Source: Streptomyces tirandamycinicus
Lineage (GTDB): Bacteria; Actinomycetota; Actinomycetes; Streptomycetales; Streptomycetaceae
Length of the DNA stretch: 64,000 bases
NCBI RefSeq assembly: GCF_003097515.1
Contig: NZ_CP029188.1
Span: 2,730,501-2,794,500, forward strand
Direction: 5' to 3'
Under the pieces are notes generated by a model that worked only from the letters and a program-made list of their open reading frames with translations, made no database searches and had not been told where the DNA came from. Made by a program: the position numbers and the translations under genes. Below, one piece after another: positions 16,969-23,494 of the stretch; positions within the stretch are counted from its first letter, which is position 1; each line of letters opens with the position of its first letter.

Positions 16969-17466
16969 ATGGAGGACGAGGTCGACCGACTGGTCGCTGC
17001 CTGGCGCCGCGAGCGCCCCGACCTCGACGTGGAACCGCTCGAGGTGCTCAGCCGCGTCTCCAGACTGGCGCGCCACTTGGACCGCGCGCGCAGGATCGCG
17101 TTCGCCGAGCACAATCTTGAACCCTGGGAGTTCGACGTCCTGACGTCGCTGCGGCGCGCGGGCGCACCGTACCAGCTCTCCCCCGGCCAGCTGCTCACGC
17201 AGACCCTGGTCACCTCGGGCACGATGACCAACCGCATCGACCGGCTCGCCAAGAAGGGCCTGGTCGGGCGGCTCCCCGACCCCAGCGACCGGCGCGGTGT
17301 ACTGGTGCGGCTCACCACCGAGGGACGGGACCGCGCCGATCAGGCACTCGCCGGCCTCCTCGACCAGGAGCGCGCCATCCTGGCCGAGCTGTCCCGGGCC
17401 CAGCGCGTCGAACTCGCCGGACTGCTACGCCAGTTGACCGCCCCGTTCGACAACGTCCCCGGCTGA
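16969..17466 (+). CDS. tamR: MarR-family regulator TamR
   Basis: The protein has 165 residues from ATG 16969. The winged-helix core runs from HNLEPWEFDVLTSLRRAG through LLTQTLVTSGTMTNRIDRLA (recognition helix) to PDPSDRRGVLVRLTTEG (wing), with an extra N-terminal helix as in the urate/aconitate-responsive MarR subgroup. S. coelicolor TamR is reported to respond to trans-aconitate and citrate and to regulate tam and other TCA genes. No Shine-Dalgarno precedes the ATG, and a TACACT hexamer ends 7 bases upstream, so the transcript may be leaderless. The 3' end overlaps the convergent response regulator gene by 42 bases. Confidence 0.9.
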   Translation: MEDEVDRLVAAWRRERPDLDVEPLEVLSRVSRLARHLDRARRIAFAEHNLEPWEFDVLTSLRRAGAPYQLSPGQLLTQTLVTSGTMTNRIDRLAKKGLVGRLPDPSDRRGVLVRLTTEGRDRADQALAGLLDQERAILAELSRAQRVELAGLLRQLTAPFDNVPG

Positions 17467-18210
17467 CGACGCCAGCTCCGCGGGGCCGACGCCGGCCCGG
17501 CGGGCCAGCGCCACCGCCGCGAGGGTCGAGTGGACGCCGAGCTTTCCGAGCACGTTCTGCATATGGGTGCGCACGGTGTGCGGAGAGAGGAAGAGCCGCT
17601 CGGCGACCGCCTTGCGGCCCAGACCGGCCACCATGCAGCGCAGTACCTCCCGCTCCCGCGGGGTGAGCGACTCCACGAGCCGCTCGCTCTCGGTGCGGTG
17701 CTTGCGCGCCGCGGTGAGCTCCCGCAGTACGCCGGTGAGCAGCGCGGGAGGCAGATGCGTCTCGTCCCGCAGCACACCCCGGATCACGGTGAGCAGCCGC
17801 TGCAGCGAGCAGTCCTTGGCCACCCAGCCCGAGGCGCCGGCCTGGAGCGCCGAAGCGGCCCGCCGCGGATCGTCCTTCTCGGCGAGCACCACCGTGCGAA
17901 CGGCGGGCCGGGCCGTGCGGACCGCGGCGACCAGGGAGATCCCGTCGACGAAGCCGTCGCCGTTGTCGGGGACGGCACGTGCGACCACGGGGACCTGCGG
18001 TGCCGTCGCGATCCCCAAGTCGGCATCGACCAGCATCACATCGAATCTGCGCCCCTCGGCTGCCGCGCGCTCGAGGCAGCGCAGCGCGGCCGGGCCACTG
18101 CCCGCGGCGGCGACCTCGACGTCCGGCTCGGCGGCGAGTGCCGCGGAGAGGGACTCGGCGAAGATCCGGTGGTCGTCCACGACGAGAACCCGGATACGGA
18201 CCACAGACAC
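17425..18210 (-). CDS. NarL/LuxR-type response regulator, orphan
   Basis: The protein has 261 residues if it starts at GTG 18210 (MSVVRIRVLVVDDHRIF). The receiver keeps the acidic pair VVDD, the phosphoacceptor region FDVMLVDADLG and the Lys of WVAKDCS. It has an insert of about 25 residues after the phosphorylation site (IATAPQVPVVARAVPDNGDG...) that is unusual for the fold. The C-terminal HTH is LTPREREVLRCMVAGLG then VAERLFLSPHTVRTHMQNVL. No kinase gene is adjacent. The 3' end overlaps tamR on the other strand by 42 bases. Targets are unknown. Confidence 0.87.
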   Translation of the reverse strand: MSVVRIRVLVVDDHRIFAESLSAALAAEPDVEVAAAGSGPAALRCLERAAAEGRRFDVMLVDADLGIATAPQVPVVARAVPDNGDGFVDGISLVAAVRTARPAVRTVVLAEKDDPRRAASALQAGASGWVAKDCSLQRLLTVIRGVLRDETHLPPALLTGVLRELTAARKHRTESERLVESLTPREREVLRCMVAGLGRKAVAERLFLSPHTVRTHMQNVLGKLGVHSTLAAVALARRAGVGPAELASSAGDVVERGGQLA

Positions 18211-18440
18211 CCCCTGGCTGCGATTTCCGGCGGAGGTCACGCATCGACGGGCACGGCGCCCGGCAGGAGAGGGTGGGCCGTCACGGCCGCCGCCGCGAAT
18301 TGACCACTACCCCGCCCCGGGCGTCGTACCCGACTGATTCGCCCCCTGATCAGCACCGGCCCCCACCGGTGCATGTGCTCAGAGTACGGCCGGTGGCCGT
18401 GAGGGGAAGGGCATTTGCAGAACTGGTTGCACGCTGTGTT

Positions 18441-18446
18441 TAGGGT
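18441..18446 (+). promoter_or_regulatory. -10 box TAGGGT of a probable leaderless promoter
   Basis: TAGGGT fits TAGRRT and ends 7 bases before the ATG at 18454, so transcription would start at or next to the start codon. No Shine-Dalgarno is present. A TTGCAG at 18415 is a possible -35, with a long 20-base spacer. Confidence 0.45.
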
Positions 18447-18453
18447 GTGCCGC

Positions 18454-18900
18454 ATGTTTCGTTTTGAGACAGAAGTCGACAAAGAACGGCTCAGCCTGCT
18501 CGGTGAAAGGCTCGACGCCGCCAACGCCCAGCGCTCCCCGGTGATGCGCGCCCTGGGGGCGAGCCCGCACAAGGACGAAGTCCCCTTGCAGGTCTGGGTG
18601 GTGGAGGAGGCGACCGGGGAGCTGGCCGCGGGCCTGACGGGCCGCACCTGGGCGCGCTGGCTCCACGTCGACCTCCTCTGGGTCGACGCCCCGCACCGCG
18701 GGGCGGGGCTGGGTTCCCAGCTCCTCGCCGCGGCCGAGCGCGAGGCCCGTCTCGGGCGCGGCTGTTCCTGGTCCCGGCTGGAGACATGGGACTTCCAGGC
18801 GCCCGGCTTCTACCGGAAGCACGGCTACGAGATCGTCGGCCGGGTGCCCGACTACCCGCCGGGTGTCACGGAGTACCTCCTGGCCAAGCATCTCGCCTGA
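18454..18900 (+). CDS. GNAT-family N-acetyltransferase
   Basis: The protein has 148 residues from ATG 18454 (MFRFETEVDKERLSLL). An upstream TTG at 18415 would extend it but crosses the promoter. GNAT motifs: a beta-strand LQVWVVEEATGELAAGL, the acetyl-CoA loop HRGAGLGSQLLAAAEREA (Q/R-x-x-G-x-G/A type), and motif B SWSRLETWDFQAPGFYRKHGYE. Substrate is unknown; many such Streptomyces proteins modify small amines or antibiotics. The IS110 element begins right after its stop, so any original downstream neighbour has been displaced. Confidence 0.88.
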   Translation: MFRFETEVDKERLSLLGERLDAANAQRSPVMRALGASPHKDEVPLQVWVVEEATGELAAGLTGRTWARWLHVDLLWVDAPHRGAGLGSQLLAAAEREARLGRGCSWSRLETWDFQAPGFYRKHGYEIVGRVPDYPPGVTEYLLAKHLA

Positions 18901-20420
18901 TTCGAAAATCCACCGTCCCGTGTCTGTACCTGCTGGTCAGGCAGCTCCTTCTGTTTGGAGGGTGACTTGGTAGCCGAGTTGGTTGAGCTGGCTCACCAGG
19001 CGTCGGGTCTGCCTGGCCCGGCCGGTGCGTTCGATGAAGTAGTGGCCGCCGAGGTCGGCGTATTCGGCGTCGTGGGTGAACATGTGCCAGACGGCGGTCA
19101 GGATCGAGTGTTCGACGGCGACGAGGGCTCTCTTCTTGCCGCGGCGGGCGACGATGCGCCGGTAGCGGGCGGCGAGGTAGGTGTCCTTGGTCCGCGATGC
19201 GGACGCGGCGGCTTGGCCGAGAGCGGCCTTGAGCCAAGGGTCGCCGTGGCGGGTCTTGCCGCTGCCGGTCCTGCCGCCGGACTGGTGGTTGCCCGGACAC
19301 ACGCCGGCCCAGGAGGCCAGGTCGGCCGCACTGGGGAAACGGGCGATGTCGGCGCCGATCTCGGAGAGGATCACCTGTGCTGCCCGGGTGTCGACGCCGG
19401 GGATGGTCACGAGGAGTTCGATGCGGCGGCGAAAGGGCTGCAGCATCACCTCGATGTGCTCGCTGAGCTTGGTCTCGGTGGCGGTGCAGGCGTCGATCCG
19501 GTCCAGCATCGCCCGGGCCAGGAAGGCGTGGTGGGCGGTGAAGTTCCCGGTGAGGGCCTCGACGAGGGCGTCGGTCTTGCGGCGCATGCTGCCTTTGGCC
19601 AGGTCGGCGAGGTCGTGCGGGTCGCGCTCGCCGGCGATGAGGGCCTCGAGCATCGCGCGGCCGGAGACGCCCAGGATGTTGGAGACGGTGGCGGACAGCT
19701 TGATGCCGGTGTCCTCCAGCAGTTTCTCCAGCCGCTGGGTCTCCCGGGTGCGTTCGCGGATGATCTCGGTGCGGTAGCGGGTGACGTCCCGCAGCTGCCG
19801 GATCGGCTCCGGGGGCACGAAGCTGGGGCGGACCAGGCCGTGTTCGACAAGCGTGGCGATCCACTCGGAGTCCTTGACGTCGGTCTTGCGGCCGGGCACC
19901 GACTTCATGTGCCGGGCGTTGAGCAGCCAGCACTCCATGTCGTGTTCCAGCAGGTAGAACACCGGTTTCCAGTACACGCCGGTGGCTTCCATGCCGACCA
20001 CGGTGATGCCCTCGGCGAGCAGCCAGTCCCGCATCGCCAGCAGAGCGGAGGTCACCGCGGAGAAGGTCCGCACCTCGCTGCGGCGCCTCGTGCCGGTGCC
20101 GCTGGGCACGCGGATGCAGACCTTCACGTCGATCTTGCTGATGTCGATTCCTGCGCAGCGTTCGTGGATCACTTCCATTCCGTCGGCACCCCCTCCAGTC
20201 GTCGGCCGCGAGCACGCGACCGTCCGGCGGGGGTCCGGCAGGCGGAAGAGTCTGATTCACGTGCTCGGAGCAACACATCCGGGTGCCTGTCGGTGGACCC
20301 CCAGCGTCCTACTGACCCACGGGCTCGGAACGCGCCAAGGCGAGACGACGTCCGCCGGACGACCACGCACCGATTTTCACGCACACAGGGTGTCGCCGTC
20401 AGGCGACCGGACTACTGACC
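18901..20420 (-). mobile_element. IS110-family insertion sequence (ends approximate)
   Basis: The element contains one intact transposase gene (18937-20178) with short flanks. IS110 elements lack long terminal inverted repeats and make little or no target duplication, so the exact ends cannot be read here. The left end is probably within 18901-18936, just after the GNAT stop. The right end lies somewhere in the gene-free DNA above 20178. It sits where galK would be expected downstream of galE. Confidence 0.6.
18937..20178 (-). CDS. IS110-family transposase, full length
   Basis: The protein has 413 residues from ATG 20178. The N-terminal RuvC-like DEDD domain has CAGIDISKIDVKVCI (first Asp), VVGMEATGVYW (Glu) and GRKTDVKDSEWIATL (paired Asp residues). 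The C-terminal Tnp20 domain has LVTIPGVDTRAAQVILSEIG and FPSAADLASWAGVCPGNHQS, ending with the serine-containing GSGKTRHGDPWLK region. Length and both domains are complete, so the element may be active. IS110 recombinases use a structured RNA from the element's own non-coding end to choose the target. The 5' flank (above 20178) is the place to look for it. Confidence 0.95.
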   Translation of the reverse strand: MEVIHERCAGIDISKIDVKVCIRVPSGTGTRRRSEVRTFSAVTSALLAMRDWLLAEGITVVGMEATGVYWKPVFYLLEHDMECWLLNARHMKSVPGRKTDVKDSEWIATLVEHGLVRPSFVPPEPIRQLRDVTRYRTEIIRERTRETQRLEKLLEDTGIKLSATVSNILGVSGRAMLEALIAGERDPHDLADLAKGSMRRKTDALVEALTGNFTAHHAFLARAMLDRIDACTATETKLSEHIEVMLQPFRRRIELLVTIPGVDTRAAQVILSEIGADIARFPSAADLASWAGVCPGNHQSGGRTGSGKTRHGDPWLKAALGQAAASASRTKDTYLAARYRRIVARRGKKRALVAVEHSILTAVWHMFTHDAEYADLGGHYFIERTGRARQTRRLVSQLNQLGYQVTLQTEGAA

Positions 20421-20802
20421 CGGAGACCTCGCGGGCGCGGGTCCGCGCCCGCGCCCGCGAGGTCTCCGGCGTCGGCACACCCGCCGGTCGGGTCGCCCCT
20501 GCCCGGGGCGGGTGACGGGCCCGGTCCGGGCCAGTCACCCGTCACGGGCCTGTCGGCCGCCCCGGGCTGGTCGCCTCGGGCCTGTCGCCGCCTCGGGCTC
20601 GTCACCCATCCCAGGGCTGTCACCCGTCCCGGGCTCGTCGCCCCTCCGGGGCGGGTCACCCGTACGGTTGCCGGAACCGCCCGTGCGGTGCTCATCCGCC
20701 GGCGCTCGTCCGGCAGTGCTCATCCGCCGGCGCTCGTCCGGCAGTGCTCATCCGCCGGCGCTTTTCGGCAGTGCTCATCCGCCGGCGCTTTTCGGCCGGT
20801 GC
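20179..20802. other. Non-coding region between IS110 and galE
   Basis: No gene is supported here. From 20179 to about 20400 lies the 5' flank of the transposase, a candidate for IS110 guide (bridge) RNA. A long perfect hairpin is at 20422-20467. From about 20505 to 20660 are degenerate repeats of words such as GTCACCCGTCCCGGGCT. From 20688 onward are five copies of the galE 3' end. galK, which normally follows galE in Streptomyces, is absent. Confidence 0.7.
20422..20467. terminator. Long perfect hairpin with 20-bp arms
   Basis: The arms 20422-20441 (starting GGAGACCTCGCGGGC) and 20448-20467 are perfect reverse complements around a TCCGCG loop. It sits downstream of galE and upstream of the transposase on the minus strand, so it could end the gal transcript or insulate the IS. 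Confidence 0.65.
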
Positions 20803-20805
20803 TCA
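20688..20805. repeat. Five tandem 27-28-bp copies of the galE 3' end
   Basis: The word GTGCTCATCCGCCGGCG begins at 20688, 20716, 20744, 20771 and 20799, separated by CTCGTCCGGCA- or CTTTTCGGC-type spacers. On the minus strand each copy reads CGCCGGCGGATGAGCAC, the last codons and stop of galE. Only the copy at 20799 is the real gene end. Confidence 0.9.
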
Positions 20806-21768
20806 TCCGCCGGCGTGCCGGGCGCGGGCGAAGTCCCAGGCGTCGGCGACGATCCCGGCGAGGTCCGCCCGCGACGGGGTCCAGCCGAGCCGTTCCCGCG
20901 CGGTCGCGGAGGAGGCGACGAGCACAGCCGGGTCTCCGGCGCGGCGGGGGGCGGCGGTCTCCGGGACCGGGTGGCCGGTGACCTTGCGGACGGTCTCGAC
21001 GACCTCGCGGACGGAGAAGCCGCTGCCGTTGCCCAGGTTGCAGATCAGGTGCTCCCCGGGGGAGATCGCGCCCATGGCGAGCAGATGGGCCTCGGCGAGG
21101 TCGGCGACATGGATGTAGTCCCGCACACAGGTGCCGTCCGGTGTCGGGTAGTCGTCGCCGAACACGGAGATCGCCTCGCGGGTGCCCAGCGCGACCTGGA
21201 GCACCAGCGGGATGAGGTGCGACTCGGGGTCGTGGCGCTCACCGCGGTCGCCGTACGCGCCGGCGACGTTGAAGTACCGCAGGGACGCCGCCGCCAGGCC
21301 GTGCGCGGTGCACTCGCCGCTGATCATGTGGTCGACGGCGAGTTTGGAGGCGCCGTACGGGCTGGTCGGCGCGGTCGGGGCGGACTCGGTGATCGGGGTG
21401 GAGGCCGGCTCGCCGTAGGTGGCCGCCGTGGAGGAGAAGACCAGCTTGCGGACACCGGCAGAGCGCATCGCGGCGAGCAGCGCCATCGTCCCGCCCACGT
21501 TGTTCTCCCAGTACCTGCCGGGGTGTGCGACCGATTCGCCGACCTGGGAGAACGCGGCGAAGTGCAGAACGCCGTCGTACGAGGGTCCGATGTGGCGGGC
21601 GGCGTCCTGGACCCGCCCCTCGACGAAGTCGGCGCCGTCGGGGACGGCCTCGCGGAAGCCGGTGGACAGATCGTCGAGGACGGTGACCTCGTGCCCCGCC
21701 TCCAGCAGGTGTGCGGTCACCACGCTGCCGACATAGCCGGCACCGCCCGTCACCAGGTACTTGCTCAC
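20803..21768 (-). CDS. galE: UDP-glucose 4-epimerase
   Basis: The protein has 321 residues from GTG 21768 ([15 protein letters not shown]). It is an extended SDR enzyme: the NAD-binding motif [11 protein letters not shown], the catalytic Ser region [10 protein letters not shown], and the Tyr-x-x-x-Lys pair in [26 protein letters not shown] and [11 protein letters not shown] are typical of GalE. It interconverts UDP-glucose and UDP-galactose for sugar use and for cell-surface glycans. Its start overlaps the stop of the galT remnant as GTGA, the old operon coupling. Because galT is broken and galK is missing, its surviving role is probably to supply UDP-galactose rather than to catabolise galactose. 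Confidence 0.95.
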   Translation of the reverse strand: MSKYLVTGGAGYVGSVVTAHLLEAGHEVTVLDDLSTGFREAVPDGADFVEGRVQDAARHIGPSYDGVLHFAAFSQVGESVAHPGRYWENNVGGTMALLAAMRSAGVRKLVFSSTAATYGEPASTPITESAPTAPTSPYGASKLAVDHMISGECTAHGLAAASLRYFNVAGAYGDRGERHDPESHLIPLVLQVALGTREAISVFGDDYPTPDGTCVRDYIHVADLAEAHLLAMGAISPGEHLICNLGNGSGFSVREVVETVRKVTGHPVPETAAPRRAGDPAVLVASSATARERLGWTPSRADLAGIVADAWDFARARHAGG

Positions 21769-22108
21769 TCGCTCGCCACCTCTCGCAGTCGCCGCGCCGC
21801 CGCCTTCGGCGGCACGTCGTCGATGAACACGCTCATGCCGGACTCGGAACCGGCGAGGAACTTCGGCTTGCCGGGAGGGCGGCGGCCGGTGAAAAGCTCG
21901 CGGTGAGGCGCCAGCCGTCGCGCCCGCCGCAGGCGCCGCCGCCGAACGGGGCCCGGAGCCGGGCGGAGCCGTACCGCGACGGCGGCCGGTCGGTGCCGAT
22001 GATCCGGTCGGAGCGTCGCAAGAGTCCCAGGCGGGCCTGTGGGGACGCTGTGCGCGCCGCTCCGTCGCACTGGCCGAACCCGGTGACCGTCTTGTTCACG
22101 CGGAGCAC
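21765..22108 (-). pseudogene. galT: galT remnant (galactose-1-phosphate uridylyltransferase) with internal deletion and frameshift
   Basis: From a GTG at 22108 (or 22099) the frame reads [16 protein letters not shown], which looks like a GalT N-terminus. It then jumps directly to [13 protein letters not shown], which belongs near the C-terminal third. Around 21915 one base has been lost: after GRDGWRL the reading continues one frame over as [19 protein letters not shown], then [14 protein letters not shown] to the stop at 21765. Full GalT has about 350 residues; barely 110 codons remain and the HPH active-site region is gone. The 4-base overlap with galE survives. The identification rests on recognising C-terminal GalT motifs and on the known galT-galE-galK order of Streptomyces. 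Confidence 0.8.
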
Positions 22109-22212
22109 CCCCCGACCCTCCAACCAGGAACCAACATGAACGCACACGATAACCCATGATCGAACACTCCTGCGCGGGTAGTGGCCGCAGCGCAGCGACT
22201 TCACCGGATCGG

Positions 22213-22370
22213 CATGTGCCGTACGACGGCCTGTATGTGCCGTGCAGCCGCCCGCATGTGCCGTGCGACCGCCCCCACGTGCCGTGTGGCTGACCGCATG
22301 TGCCGTGTGGCTGCCTGCCCGCATGTGCCGTGTGGCTGCCTGCCCGCATGTGCGTGCAGCCGCCATGCGC
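22213..22370. repeat. Tandem 21-bp/25-bp repeat array upstream of the galT remnant
   Basis: Units beginning CATGTGCCGTG start at 22213, 22234, 22255, 22276 (21-bp units, CATGTGCCGTGCGACCGCCC type), then 22297 and 22322 (25-bp units), and a partial copy at 22347. There are no unique spacers. The wider stretch 22109-22551 has no supported gene; what remains of the gal promoter would lie at about 22120-22160. Confidence 0.85.
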
Positions 22371-22551
22371 CCGGAAGCCGCCCCGTCGGGCGTGACATGC
22401 CGGGGCAGGTGCGTGTCGGCCCCCCACGGCCGCATCCCCGGGCGCACCACCGCGCACGGCCTCCGGCCGCGCCCCGCACGGTCCGCGACCTGGCCTCACG
22501 GCCCCCGGACCGCCGCGCAACAGCGGCGTGCGGCGCGAGCCCCGGGCGCCC

Positions 22552-23253
22552 TCAGCCGGCGTCGAAGTCCGGTGCCGTGAGCGGCGGCTGGTTCGCGGCG
22601 TGGTCGAGGAGCCCGGTACGGGCCGCGAGGGCCGCGGCCTCCAGGCGGGAGCCGACGCCCAGTTTCATCAGCACCCGCTGGACGTGTGTGCGGGCCGTGC
22701 TCGGGGCTATGCCCATGCCCGCCGCGATGAGCCGGGTGTCCTCCCCCTCCGCGACGCGGACGAGCACTTCCACCTCGCGGGGGGTCAGCATGCGCAGCAG
22801 CCGCCGCCCCTCGTCGTCCGGCTGGGCCGCCGGGTTGAGCAGGTCGGTGAACGCTCCCTGCAGCAGTTGCGGCGCCACCGCCGCCTCGCCCGCCCGCGCC
22901 TTGACCATGGCCCGCTCGACGCCCTCTATGCGCTCGTCGTGCCGCACATAGCCAGAAGCGCCGGCCGCGAAGGCCGCCGCTATCCCGCGCGGCGACGGCA
23001 CGGGTCCGAGGACCACCACGGCGACCTGCGGCCGGTCCCGTTTGATCCGCACGACGGGATCGAACGCACCCGGCTCCGCCGGTGCCGCCGTCCCCAGCAG
23101 GCACACCTCGGGCGCCCTGCTCACCACCAGTTCGGCCGCCCCGGCCGACGGCGCCGCCGCCGCGAGCACCCGGTGCCCGCGCAGCTTCAGCGCGGAGGCC
23201 AGCGCCTCAGCCAGCAACCGGTGGTCGTCGACCACCATGAGCCGCACACCCAT
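22552..23253 (-). CDS. Atypical NarL/LuxR-type response regulator lacking the phosphoacceptor Asp
   Basis: The protein has 233 residues from ATG 23253 (MGVRLMVVDDHRLL); an ATG 15 bases upstream is also possible. The receiver fold is clear (VVDDHRLLAEALASAL, then VAVVVLGPVPSP). However, the strand that should carry the phosphorylated Asp reads APEVCLLGTAAPA, with Gly in place of Asp, and the conserved Lys region reads GYVRHDERI with Arg. It therefore cannot be phosphorylated in the usual way. The DNA-binding domain is intact: LTPREVEVLVRVAEG then IAAGMGIAPSTARTHVQRVL. No kinase is adjacent. It probably responds to expression level, dimerisation or a ligand, as other atypical actinomycete receivers do. 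Confidence 0.85.
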   Translation of the reverse strand: MGVRLMVVDDHRLLAEALASALKLRGHRVLAAAAPSAGAAELVVSRAPEVCLLGTAAPAEPGAFDPVVRIKRDRPQVAVVVLGPVPSPRGIAAAFAAGASGYVRHDERIEGVERAMVKARAGEAAVAPQLLQGAFTDLLNPAAQPDDEGRRLLRMLTPREVEVLVRVAEGEDTRLIAAGMGIAPSTARTHVQRVLMKLGVGSRLEAAALAARTGLLDHAANQPPLTAPDFDAG

Positions 23254-23494
23254 CGAGCTACCCCCCATACCCCTGGAGCCGGCCCCCCGCCCCCAGCACT
23301 ACTGACCCGGCAAGCTACACGCTTGTTCGACGTCGCGCTGCCCTACCCGGCAGAAGTCCCCCGGATCGGCGAAATGCGTGCCGTTCGGGGCAAGTCGGCG
23401 AAGCGCGGGGTCCCCCCGCCCGCATGGGCGGGGGACCCCGTCACTCGTGTCCCGCCGGCTCAGCCGCTGGTACTCAGGTCCATGTCCCGCCGGT

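Noticed and set aside
22213..22370. Possible CRISPR array
   Set aside because: Units are contiguous 21-25-bp tandem repeats without unique spacers, and no cas genes are present.
20298..23310. Shared word CTACTGACCC at about 20309, 20411 and 23298 as attachment or IS end sites
   Set aside because: Only 10-13 bases are shared, the flanks differ, and nothing else marks a mobile unit between 20411 and 23298.
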